From Nanobdellota archaeon (GTDB taxonomy: Archaea > Nanobdellota > Nanobdellia > Pacearchaeales > GW2011-AR1), in the NCBI GenBank assembly GCA_030648285.1, contig JAUSIC010000003.1, positions 1 through 48,283 on the forward strand: 48,283 nt of DNA. The letters are read 5' to 3'. A model generated the notes under the pieces. The model did not search any database. It was not told where the DNA came from and saw nothing but the letters and a program-made list of their open reading frames with translations. Positions 1 through 5,971 of the stretch are shown here, one piece after another; position 1 is the first letter of the stretch; every line of letters starts with the position of its first letter. The position numbers were made by a program, and so were the translations under genes.

Positions 1-54
1 CCAGAAGAAATAAAAAAAGTAAAGAAGACAAAGAAGAAGGGGGCTAGTGAGTAA
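1..54 (+). CDS. C-terminal end of a ribosomal protein, probably uS3 (partial)
   Basis: An open frame runs from the first base to a TAA at 52-54 and encodes a Lys/Glu-rich tail ending GASE. The body lies outside the window. Identification rests on position: in archaeal S10/spc operons uS3 directly precedes uL29, and basic tails are common at the uS3 C terminus. The tail itself is low complexity and proves nothing alone. Confidence 0.5.
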   Translation, partial: PEEIKKVKKTKKKGASE

Positions 55-66
55 TAACGAAATAAC

Positions 67-243
67 ATGGCAAAATTAAAATCAAAAGATATTCAAAAAA
101 TGAGTAAACAAGAAAAGGAAAAGAAATTAAAAGAACTTAAAATGGAATTAGTGAAGTCAAAAGCAGGTTCTGCAAAAGGCGGAAGTTCAAGGACAAAGGA
201 AATTAAAAAAATTATTGCAAGAATCATCACGCTCAACAAATAA
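67..243 (+). CDS. rpl29: Large-subunit ribosomal protein uL29
   Basis: A 58-residue, Lys-rich, two-helix protein, starting MAKLKSKDIQKM. The length and the pattern (helix with KLKELKMELVKSKAG, then a second helix with RTKEIKKIIARIITL) fit uL29, which sits near the peptide exit tunnel. It lies directly before aIF1 in the usual archaeal order uS3-uL29-aIF1. Its TAA stop abuts the aIF1 ATG with no gap, which suggests coupled translation. Confidence 0.9.
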   Translation: MAKLKSKDIQKMSKQEKEKKLKELKMELVKSKAGSAKGGSSRTKEIKKIIARIITLNK

Positions 244-540
244 ATGGAAATATGTCCAAAATGTGGCTTGCCAATGCAGGCCTGTGTTTGTGAACAAATC
301 ACAAAGGGTTCACAAAGGATAAAGGTAACGCTCGATAAGAAGCGTTATGGGAAAATCGTAACTGTCGTAACAGGGTTTGACAGCAGCATTGACGTACAGA
401 AAATCGCCAAGTCTCTGAAAAATGAGCTTGCTTGCGGTGGAACGTCAAAGAACAACGAAGTTGAGCTGCAAGGAGATCACTCGAAGAAAATTCGAGCAAT
501 CCTGGTTAAACTCGGGTTCAACGAAGAATCTATAGATTAA
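244..540 (+). CDS. Translation initiation factor aIF1 (SUI1 family)
   Basis: 98 residues. Residues 1-20 hold an N-terminal CPKCGLPMQACVC knuckle (CxxC and CxC), as in archaeal aIF1. The SUI1 fold follows: RIKVTLDKKRYGKIVTVVTGF, then LKNELACGGTSKNNEVELQGDH around residues 58-80. The family binds the 30S P site and controls start-codon choice. The position after uL29 is typical of archaea. Composition is odd: six of the seven leucine codons are CTN and arginine uses CGT, CGA and AGG, while neighbouring genes use AGA and TTA heavily. The RNase P subunit Rnp1/Pop4, usually found between aIF1 and uS17, is absent here. Confidence 0.93.
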   Translation: MEICPKCGLPMQACVCEQITKGSQRIKVTLDKKRYGKIVTVVTGFDSSIDVQKIAKSLKNELACGGTSKNNEVELQGDHSKKIRAILVKLGFNEESID

Positions 541-585
541 CCCAACTTATATTCAAAAACACAGAAGAGGAGAAACAGAAAGAAA

Positions 586-957
586 ATGAAAAAAACAGAA
601 ACAAAAGTAGAAGAAAAAGGAAAGAAAATCTTAGTTGGAACTCTTGAGGACTGCCATGACAAAAATTGTCACATTCACGGAAACCTGAAAACTCGTGGAA
701 GAACATTTGAAGGAACAGTTACAAAAAAATTTCCACACAGAATTACAATTGAATTTGAAAGAATGATTTACTCAAGAAAATATGAAAGATACTACAAATC
801 AAAAACAAAACTTCATGCAAAACTTACAAAATGCATGGAAAAATATATTGATGTTGGAGATTTGATAAAAATACAGGAAACACGTCCGTTGAGCAAGATT
901 ATTCATTTTGTTGTTATAGACAAAATAAAAAGCAAGGAGGAAGTTCATAGAAAATGA
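586..957 (+). CDS. rps17: Small-subunit ribosomal protein uS17
   Basis: 123 residues. The uS17 OB-fold signature is visible: RTFEGTVTKKFPHRITIEFER near residues 38-60, the archaeal-type insertion YSRKYERYYKSKTKLHAK, and DVGDLIKIQETRPLSKIIHFVV near the C terminus. It binds 16S rRNA early in 30S assembly. The N terminus carries a CHDKNCHIHG segment typical of archaeal and eukaryotic S17/S11. The sequence AGAGGAGAAA at about 564-573 is a plausible ribosome-binding site. The TGA stop overlaps a six-codon mini-ORF. Confidence 0.93.
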   Translation: MKKTETKVEEKGKKILVGTLEDCHDKNCHIHGNLKTRGRTFEGTVTKKFPHRITIEFERMIYSRKYERYYKSKTKLHAKLTKCMEKYIDVGDLIKIQETRPLSKIIHFVVIDKIKSKEEVHRK

Positions 958-974
958 GCGCTAATTTCAAATGA
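954..974 (+). CDS. Six-codon mini-ORF bridging uS17 and uL14
   Basis: ATG at 954 overlaps the uS17 stop (ATGA) and the frame encodes MSANFK, ending at TGA 972-974. That stop overlaps the uL14 start at 971 (again ATGA). A ribosome could pass from uS17 through this peptide to uL14. AGGAGG at 935-940 lies before the mini-ORF, while no such motif lies directly before uL14. Translation is inferred from the double overlap only. Confidence 0.45.
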   Translation: MSANFK

Positions 975-1372
975 AAGCAATATCAGCAAGAGCAACAAAC
1001 GCATTGAACTTAGGAACAATAGTTGTAATCGCAGATAACAGCGGAGGAAGAATTGGAAGAATAGTCTCTGTAAAGAGAGCAAAAGGAACAAAAGGAAGAC
1101 AAGTGTCAGCGAAAATAGCAGACTGGGTAAAAGTTAGCGTAAGAAAGGGAATACCAGACATGAAAGGAAAAGTCTTTGATGCTGTTGTTATAAGACAAAG
1201 ACAAGCTTATAGAAGACTGACTGGAGAAAGAGTTGCTTTTGAAGACAATGCTGTTGCAATACTCAAGGATGAAAAAGGAAATCCAAAGGGAACACAAATT
1301 AAAGGACCTGTTGCAAGGGAAGTAATGGAAAGATGGAGTTCTGTAGCTAAACTTGCATCAGTTGTATATTAA
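971..1372 (+). CDS. rpl14: Large-subunit ribosomal protein uL14
   Basis: 133 residues. The family core is clear: ADNSGGRIGRIVSVKRAKGTKGR near residues 22-44, VRKGIPDMKGKVFDAVVIRQ near 57-76, and FEDNAVAILKDEKGNPKGTQIKGPVAREV near 90-118. The length is normal for archaeal uL14 (about 132). The protein binds 23S rRNA at the subunit interface. It is the fourth complete ribosome-related gene here after uL29, aIF1 and uS17, in archaeal order. Its stop is followed one base later by the uL24 start. Confidence 0.96.
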   Translation: MKAISARATNALNLGTIVVIADNSGGRIGRIVSVKRAKGTKGRQVSAKIADWVKVSVRKGIPDMKGKVFDAVVIRQRQAYRRLTGERVAFEDNAVAILKDEKGNPKGTQIKGPVAREVMERWSSVAKLASVVY

Positions 1373-1373
1373 A

Positions 1374-1826
1374 ATGAACAAGAAATTTTCAAAACATTGG
1401 AAGTCAAGCAGAAAACCAAGAAAACAAAGAAAGTACATAGCAAAAGCTCCGATTCATATAAAGAGAAAAATGCTTCATGTTCAGTTGTCAAAAGAATTAA
1501 GAAAAAAGTATGGAATAAGGAATATAACAATAAACAAAGGAGACACTGTAAAAGTCATGAAAGGGAAATTCAAGAAAAAACAAGGAAAAGTAACAGAAGT
1601 GAATACAAAAAGACTAAGAATATTTGTTGAAGGAGTTCAAGTAAGAAAACAGGATGGAAGCAAAGCAAATGTTTTCATAAGACCTGCGAACTTGCAAATT
1701 GTTGAATTAAATCTTGAGAAGAAAAGAAGCAAGATTGAAAGAATGAAAAAAGAAACCAAAGAAAAAGTAAAAGAAGAAAAAACAGAAAGCAAAGTTAAAG
1801 AAAAAATCACGGAGGAAAAGAAATAA
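1374..1826 (+). CDS. rpl24: Large-subunit ribosomal protein uL24
   Basis: 150 residues from ATG 1374. A longer frame opens at 1353 but would overlap uL14, so 1374 is preferred. The core shows SKHWKSSRKPRKQRKY (archaeal/eukaryotic L26-type N terminus) and the KOW motif NKGDTVKVMKGKFKKKQGKV near residues 54-73. The last 35 or so residues are a Lys/Glu-rich tail beyond the usual end of the family (about 120). The TAA stop shares its last A with the ATG of the following mini-ORF (TAATG). Confidence 0.93.
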   Translation: MNKKFSKHWKSSRKPRKQRKYIAKAPIHIKRKMLHVQLSKELRKKYGIRNITINKGDTVKVMKGKFKKKQGKVTEVNTKRLRIFVEGVQVRKQDGSKANVFIRPANLQIVELNLEKKRSKIERMKKETKEKVKEEKTESKVKEKITEEKK

Positions 1827-1876
1827 TGACAGAACTAAAGTTCAGCACAAATAAAAATTCGGGAGAATTTTCATAA
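1826..1876 (+). CDS. Leader mini-ORF 1 (coupled to uS4e)
   Basis: A 16-codon frame encoding MTELKFSTNKNSGEFS. Its ATG overlaps the uL24 stop (TAATG) and its TAA overlaps the uS4e ATG (TAATG). Its second half, STNKNS-x-EFS, is nearly identical to the end of the leader at 28659-28561 (minus), with a synonymous TCG/TCA change. No similarity to a known protein is recognised. It belongs to the seven-member leader family of this window. Translation and function are inferred from the double overlap and from recurrence. Confidence 0.6.
   Translation: MTELKFSTNKNSGEFS
1854..1871 (+). promoter_or_regulatory. SD-presenting hairpin before uS4e
   Basis: Perfect inverted repeat with arms AAAATTC and GAATTTT and loop GGGA, inside leader mini-ORF 1. 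The loop plus the first base of the 3' arm gives GGGAG, a Shine-Dalgarno-like string ending 10 bases before the uS4e ATG at 1876. The same layout recurs at six other sites. Confidence 0.6.
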
Positions 1877-2517
1877 TGACACACTTGAAAAGACAGCAAT
1901 CACCAAAGAGCTGGCCTGTTGTAAGAAAAGGAACAAAATACTTAGTAAAACCCAAATCAAATGGAATTCCAATGCTTATAATTTTAAGAGACATGCTTGA
2001 AGTTGCACAGAACAGAAAAGAAGTAAAGAGGGCAATCAACATGAAAAATATTCTATTGAATCAAAAACAAGTGAAAGATGAAAAAAACAGCGCTGTTTTA
2101 TTTGATACAATAAGTGTTATTCCTACAAAGAAGAATTACAGGATAACTTTCTCTGAAAAAGGAAGATTTCAGCTTGATGAAATAAAAGAAAATGAAACAA
2201 ACAACAAGATAGCAAAAATAATCAACAAGAAAATGCTCAAAGGAAAGAAAACGCAAATTAATCTTAGCGATGGAAGAAATTTCTTGTCTGACTTGAAATG
2301 CAATGTAAATGATTCTGTATTAGTAAATCTAAAAGAAAAGAAAATAGAAAAATGCATTCCATTAAAAGAAAAATCAAACATCTTTGTATTTGAAGGAAAA
2401 CACGTTGGAAAACAAGGAATAATTGAAAAGATAATTCCAGAACAAAAAATGGTTGAAGCAGATGTTAAAGGAAATAAAATTCAGGTTTTAATTAAACAAC
2501 TTATGGTAATAGAATAA
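1876..2517 (+). CDS. rps4e: Small-subunit ribosomal protein eS4
   Basis: 213 residues. The archaeal eS4 start MTHLKRQQSPKSWPVVRKGTKYLVKPKSN is plain, followed by the S4-like RNA-binding segment (PMLIILRDMLEVAQNRKEVKRAINMKNILLN), and a C-terminal KOW-type segment FVFEGKHVGKQGIIEKIIPEQ near residues 170-190. The family is found only in archaea and eukaryotes. Start 1876 gives the conserved N terminus and overlaps the mini-ORF stop. It is somewhat shorter than typical archaeal eS4 (about 235-240). Confidence 0.95.
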   Translation: MTHLKRQQSPKSWPVVRKGTKYLVKPKSNGIPMLIILRDMLEVAQNRKEVKRAINMKNILLNQKQVKDEKNSAVLFDTISVIPTKKNYRITFSEKGRFQLDEIKENETNNKIAKIINKKMLKGKKTQINLSDGRNFLSDLKCNVNDSVLVNLKEKKIEKCIPLKEKSNIFVFEGKHVGKQGIIEKIIPEQKMVEADVKGNKIQVLIKQLMVIE

Positions 2518-2518
2518 A

Positions 2519-3013
2519 ATGTCAAACATAATGAGAACAATAAAAATCGAGAAGGTTGTTTTAGGAATAGGTGCAACAGGAGACAATCTTGAGAAAGGAA
2601 TAAAACTTCTTGAATTAATAACAGAGAGAAAAGCTTCAAGAAGAACTTCTGCCAAGAGAATTCCTTCTTTAGGAGTAAGGCCTAAATTGCAAGTAGGAGC
2701 AATTGTTACAATAAGAAAAGAACCTGAGAAGATATTAAAGAGAATGCTTTCTGCAATTGATAATAGATTAAAAACAAAACAAATGAGCGAAAATAATTTT
2801 TCATTCGGAATAAAAGAATATATTGAAATTCCTGGAATGGAATTCCAAAGAGATATTGGAATCATGGGGCTTGACGTAACAGTAGTATTCAAAAGAACAG
2901 GAAGAAGAGTAAAATTAAGAAAAGTCAAAACAGGAAAAGTTCCAAAAAGACAAGTAATAACAAAAGAAGAAATAATTAAATTCATGGAGGACAACTTTCA
3001 GACAAAGTTCTAA
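2519..3013 (+). CDS. rpl5: Large-subunit ribosomal protein uL5
   Basis: 164 residues. Start MSNIMRTIKIEKVVLGIGATGDNLEKGIKLLELIT matches the archaeal uL5 N terminus. The middle has RTSAKRIPSLGVRPKLQVGAIVTIRKEP and the end GIKEYIEIPGMEFQRDIGIMGLDVTVVFKRTGRRV. uL5 binds 5S rRNA with uL18. The start lies one base after the eS4 stop. Confidence 0.96.
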   Translation: MSNIMRTIKIEKVVLGIGATGDNLEKGIKLLELITERKASRRTSAKRIPSLGVRPKLQVGAIVTIRKEPEKILKRMLSAIDNRLKTKQMSENNFSFGIKEYIEIPGMEFQRDIGIMGLDVTVVFKRTGRRVKLRKVKTGKVPKRQVITKEEIIKFMEDNFQTKF

Positions 3014-3014
3014 A

Positions 3015-3245
3015 ATGACAGCAAGCGATTGGAAAAAAGTATTAAAACAGATTGAAAACAAACCTGTAAAAAGGGACAAATTTACTAAACATAACAAGCC
3101 AAAGCAAAGAACAACAGGAATTGCAATGAAAAAATGCGAAAGATGTGGAAGATTTGGCGCTCATATCAGTTCATATGGATTAAACTTATGCCGACACTGC
3201 TTCAGGGAAACTGCAGTAGAAATCGGTTTCAAAAAATACAACTAA
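3015..3245 (+). CDS. rps14: Small-subunit ribosomal protein uS14 (zinc-binding form)
   Basis: 76 residues. The C-terminal half is the standard zinc form: KCERCGRFGAHISSYGLNLCRHCFRETAVEIGFKKYN, with CxxC at residues 40-43 and CRHC at 58-61. Archaeal uS14 is usually 50-56 residues, so the first 20 or so residues (MTASDWKKVLKQIENKPVKRD) are an N-terminal extension. The frame starts one base after uL5 stops, which supports the longer form, but an internal start cannot be ruled out. Confidence 0.95.
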   Translation: MTASDWKKVLKQIENKPVKRDKFTKHNKPKQRTTGIAMKKCERCGRFGAHISSYGLNLCRHCFRETAVEIGFKKYN

Positions 3246-3246
3246 A

Positions 3247-3303
3247 ATGTCAACTCCATTCCACAATTTCAAATTAAATAAAATGATGACAGCAAAATTG
3301 TAA
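3247..3303 (+). CDS. Mini-ORF between uS14 and uS8
   Basis: 18 codons, MSTPFHNFKLNKMMTAKL, starting one base after the uS14 stop and ending one base before the uS8 ATG. It fills the gap exactly, as the leader mini-ORFs elsewhere do, but it lacks their TAATG overlap and hairpin. It shares AATTTCAAAT with the small bridge before uL14. It may be a degenerate relative of the leader family or a plain spacer. No peptide function is claimed. Confidence 0.35.
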   Translation: MSTPFHNFKLNKMMTAKL

Positions 3304-3304
3304 A

Positions 3305-3685
3305 ATGTCGCAAGATATTGTTTCGGACGCATTAAACATGATAAGAAATGCCAAAAGGGCAAGAAGAGATAGTGTGAAAATCAATAGAATATCAAATCTC
3401 TTAATCGAAGTTCTGAAAATAATGAAAGAGAAAGAAGCAATAAAGAAATACAAGATTGACAGCAAGGAAAAATCAATAGAAGTAACATTCGGAGATTTCA
3501 CAGAATGCAGAGCAATAAAGCCAAGATTCACTGCAGACAAAACTCAAATTGAAAAATACAGAAGAAGATATCTTCCTGCAAGAAACTTAGGAACAATAAT
3601 CATTTCAACAAATAAAGGATTAATGACTCACGAAGAGGCATTTGCAGAAGGAATTGGAGGAATCCTTGTTGCGTATTTTTATTAA
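3305..3685 (+). CDS. rps8: Small-subunit ribosomal protein uS8
   Basis: 126 residues. Family marks: DIVSDALNMIRNAKRARRDSV at the N terminus, the ISNLLIEVLKIMKEKEAI helix, and the C-terminal ARNLGTIIISTNKGLMTHEEAFAEGIGGILVAYFY, ending in the archaeal-type FY. It is an early 30S assembly protein that binds the central domain of 16S rRNA. The length matches archaeal uS8 (about 130). Confidence 0.96.
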   Translation: MSQDIVSDALNMIRNAKRARRDSVKINRISNLLIEVLKIMKEKEAIKKYKIDSKEKSIEVTFGDFTECRAIKPRFTADKTQIEKYRRRYLPARNLGTIIISTNKGLMTHEEAFAEGIGGILVAYFY

Positions 3686-3686
3686 A

Positions 3687-3944
3687 ATGAACGAAAAACC
3701 AAGAATAGAAAACAGAGTATCTGGATTAGGAAGAGCAGTAATATTTGGAGGAATTGCTATTCTTTATAGTAATCTTCTTTCTAATAATTTATTGGGGAAT
3801 AGTCTTAAAACTATTATGGATGCTGGATGTGCAATAGTAGCTACTGATGGTATCGGAGATTTAGTTACTGGACAAAATCATTATTTATCTTCAAGATTAA
3901 TTAAACATCTTAATGAAAGGAGAAATTTGAAATATTTAATATAA
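3687..3944 (+). CDS. Unknown small membrane-type protein inserted in the ribosomal operon
   Basis: 85 residues from ATG 3687, one base after the uS8 stop. A hydrophobic stretch, AVIFGGIAILYSNLLSNNLL, lies near residues 14-33, and a second mildly hydrophobic one, IMDAGCAIVATDGIGDLV, near 39-56. A basic tail follows. I do not recognise the family. It splits uS8 from uL6, which are normally adjacent, and uses more GGT/TTT/AGT codons than its neighbours. It may be a lineage-specific insertion. One or two membrane segments are predicted by eye only. Confidence 0.6.
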   Translation: MNEKPRIENRVSGLGRAVIFGGIAILYSNLLSNNLLGNSLKTIMDAGCAIVATDGIGDLVTGQNHYLSSRLIKHLNERRNLKYLI

Positions 3945-3945
3945 C

Positions 3946-4488
3946 ATGAAAAAAGATTTATCGCAAACAATTGAAATTCCAGAAGGAGTGGAAGCGAACA
4001 TAGACGGAAGTTCAATCACTGTAAAGGGAAGCAAAGGAGAAAACAAAAGGACATTCAATGTCACAAATCTTTCTTTTGAGAAAAAAGGAAATAAAATAGT
4101 TGTTGGAAACAAAAAAGCAACAAAAAAAGACAAAAGAATGATGAACACAATTGCAGCACATGTCAAGAACATGATAAAAGGAGTTCAGGAAAAATTTGAA
4201 TACAAATTAAAAGTGTGCTTCAGCCATTTCCCAATCACAGTTGAATTAAAAGGAAATGAAGGAATAATAAAAAATTTCTTGGGAGAAAAAACACCAAGAA
4301 AAATGAAAATCAAAGAAGGTGCAGAAGTGAAAGTGGACAAAGATATAATCACAATAACCTCAACAGACAAGGAGATAGCAGGAAAAGTTGCAGCTGATTT
4401 TGAAAGAGCAACATGGATAAGAATGAGAGATAGAAGAATTTTCCAAGATGGCATTTTCATAACAAGTAAAGCAGGAGAAGATATCTGA
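3946..4488 (+). CDS. rpl6: Large-subunit ribosomal protein uL6
   Basis: 180 residues. Start MKKDLSQTIEIPEGVEANIDGSSITVKGSKGEN is typical of archaeal uL6. The MNTIAAHVKNMIKGVQEKFEYKLKVCFSHFPITVE segment and the end DRRIFQDGIFI match the archaeal/eukaryotic L9 subgroup. It sits near the sarcin-ricin loop. The TGA stop overlaps the eL32 ATG (TGATG). Confidence 0.96.
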   Translation: MKKDLSQTIEIPEGVEANIDGSSITVKGSKGENKRTFNVTNLSFEKKGNKIVVGNKKATKKDKRMMNTIAAHVKNMIKGVQEKFEYKLKVCFSHFPITVELKGNEGIIKNFLGEKTPRKMKIKEGAEVKVDKDIITITSTDKEIAGKVAADFERATWIRMRDRRIFQDGIFITSKAGEDI

Positions 4489-4964
4489 TGTCTAAAGAAT
4501 TTTTGAAGCGTGGTTGGAAGAGATATTCAAGACTAGGAAGAAAAAGAAAAAAAATAAGAGTATGGAGAAGAGCAGCAGGAAGACAAAACAAGATGAGAGA
4601 AAGAAAAAGAGGATACACAAACATAGTCAGCATTGGTTATGGAAGAGAAAAATCAGGAAGAGGAAAAGTTCAAGACAAAGTTCCTGTAATGGTTCACAAT
4701 CTTAAAGAATTAGCAAAAGTAAAGAAAACTGAAATAGTAATAATCGCAAACGTTGGAAAAAAGAAAAAAATGGAAATAGCAAAAAAAGCAAATGAAATGA
4801 AATTAGATGTTCAAAACTTAAACGTAAAAAGATTTTTGAAGAAAGCAGAAAGAAAAGCGAAACAGATAGGAAATCTGAAAAACGGACAAGCCGTTTTAAA
4901 GAAAGAAGTTAAAAAGGAAGAAAAAAAGACAGAAGTAAAGACTAAGGAGGAAAAGAAAAAATGA
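4488..4964 (+). CDS. rpl32e: Large-subunit ribosomal protein eL32
   Basis: 158 residues. The core FLKRGWKRYSRLGRKRKKIRVWRRAAGRQNKMRERKRGY and VSIGYGREKSGRGKVQDKVPVMVHNLKELAKV matches archaeal eL32. The region after about residue 130 is a Lys/Glu-rich tail, similar in style to the uL24 tail. The family is archaeal and eukaryotic only. Four-base overlap with eL19 (ATGA) at its end. Confidence 0.94.
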   Translation: MSKEFLKRGWKRYSRLGRKRKKIRVWRRAAGRQNKMRERKRGYTNIVSIGYGREKSGRGKVQDKVPVMVHNLKELAKVKKTEIVIIANVGKKKKMEIAKKANEMKLDVQNLNVKRFLKKAERKAKQIGNLKNGQAVLKKEVKKEEKKTEVKTKEEKKK

Positions 4965-5365
4965 ACCTCACAAAGAAAAAAGAATTAGCAAAGAAGACTT
5001 TGAAAGTTGGAAAAGACAGAATTGCATTCGTTGATGCAAGATTAGATGAAATCAAAGAAGCAATAACAAGACAAGATATTCTTGATTTAGTGAACGAAGG
5101 AGCAATCATAGTAAAACCTGTAAAAGGAAGACTGAAAAAAACAAAGAAAAAATCAAGAAGTGTTGGAAACATAAGAAAGAAACCAAATGTGAGGAAGAAA
5201 ACCTATGTAATACTTGTAAGAAAACAAAGAAGTTATGTAGCAGAATTAAAAAGACAAAAAGAAATAACAAATGAAGAATTTAAAATGCTCAGAAGAAAAA
5301 TAAGAAACAAAGATTTCAGAAATAAAGCTCACTTAAGAGAATATAGCCAGGAGATGAAAAAATGA
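4961..5365 (+). CDS. rpl19e: Large-subunit ribosomal protein eL19
   Basis: 134 residues. Start MNLTKKKELAKKTLKVGKDRIAFVDARLDEIKEAITRQDI matches the eL19 N-terminal domain. Next comes IVKPVKGRLKKTKKKSRSVGNIRK, then the long C-terminal helix FKMLRRKIRNKDFRNKAHLREYSQ. It is somewhat short for archaeal eL19 (about 150). It overlaps both neighbours by four bases. Confidence 0.95.
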   Translation: MNLTKKKELAKKTLKVGKDRIAFVDARLDEIKEAITRQDILDLVNEGAIIVKPVKGRLKKTKKKSRSVGNIRKKPNVRKKTYVILVRKQRSYVAELKRQKEITNEEFKMLRRKIRNKDFRNKAHLREYSQEMKK

Positions 5366-5865
5366 CTAGAATGAGAAAAGTACCAAAGAGAAGAAGACAA
5401 GAAGGAAAAACAGATTATGCAAAAAGAATGAAATTGCTTAAAGGCAATTCTCCAAGAATAATCTTCAGAAGAACAAACAGATACATAATCAGCCAATATG
5501 TAACAAGCAAAGAAGCTCAAGACAAGATAGTTTTCGGAACAAGTTCAAAAGAATTATTGAAACATGGATGGCCGAAAGAAGCATCAGGAAGCTTGAAATC
5601 ATTAACAGCATCTTACTTTACAGGATTTTTAGCAGGAAAGAAAATACTAAAAGAAAAATTAAAAGCTCCAATTCTCGACTTTGGTATGAATCTTGTTCTT
5701 CACAAATCAAGAGAATTTGCATTCATAAAAGGACTTGTTGATTCTGGTGTTAAAATAAAAACAGAAGAAAAAGCCTTTCCTGAAGAATCAAGAATAAAAG
5801 GAGAACACATGAAGAATAAAGTTCCATTCGCAAAAATTAAAGAAAATATAGAAGGAGAAAAATAA
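5362..5865 (+). CDS. rpl18: Large-subunit ribosomal protein uL18
   Basis: 167 residues. Visible marks: RRRQEGKTDYAKRMKLLKGNSPRIIFRRTNRYIISQYV near the start (archaeal/eukaryotic L5-type), ASYFTGFLAGKKILK near residues 88-102, and the C-terminal FPEESRIKGEH. It binds 5S rRNA with uL5. One base separates its stop from the mini-ORF leader that precedes uS5. Confidence 0.95.
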   Translation: MTRMRKVPKRRRQEGKTDYAKRMKLLKGNSPRIIFRRTNRYIISQYVTSKEAQDKIVFGTSSKELLKHGWPKEASGSLKSLTASYFTGFLAGKKILKEKLKAPILDFGMNLVLHKSREFAFIKGLVDSGVKIKTEEKAFPEESRIKGEHMKNKVPFAKIKENIEGEK

Positions 5866-5866
5866 A

Positions 5867-5942
5867 ATGACAGAAATAGGAAATTTCACTGCAGACAAGA
5901 AGTCAGCCGTTCGTTCGTCAAAGCCGAGCGACAGCACAAATA
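5867..5942 (+). repeat. 76-base dispersed repeat, copy A
   Basis: Identical at all 76 positions to the reverse complement of 28584-28659, about 22.7 kb away. Both copies begin at the ATG of a leader mini-ORF and diverge after the CACAAATA block. No terminal inverted repeats or target duplications are seen. Confidence 0.9.
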
Positions 5943-5971
5943 CAAAATCGGCATGGAGGTATTTTGCATAA
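5867..5971 (+). CDS. Leader mini-ORF 2 (coupled to uS5)
   Basis: A 34-codon frame. It starts one base after the uL18 stop and its TAA (5969-5971) overlaps the uS5 ATG. The peptide begins MTEIGNFTADKKSAVR and ends STNTKSAWRYFA. The first 76 bases are identical to the start of the leader at 28659-28584 on the minus strand. The stretch at about 5905-5935 is clearly more GC-rich than the surroundings (CGT, TCG, CCG codons). The end KSAWRYFA is shared, base for base, with the leader before prefoldin alpha. No known protein family is recognised. Confidence 0.6.
   Translation: MTEIGNFTADKKSAVRSSKPSDSTNTKSAWRYFA
5943..5966 (+). promoter_or_regulatory. SD-presenting hairpin before uS5
   Basis: Arms CAAAAT (5943-5948) and ATTTTG (5961-5966) enclose a 12-base loop containing GGAGGT, a full six-base match to the archaeal anti-Shine-Dalgarno. 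Beyond an A-C mismatch the stem can add two more A-T pairs. GGAGGT ends 10 bases before the uS5 ATG. Confidence 0.6.
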
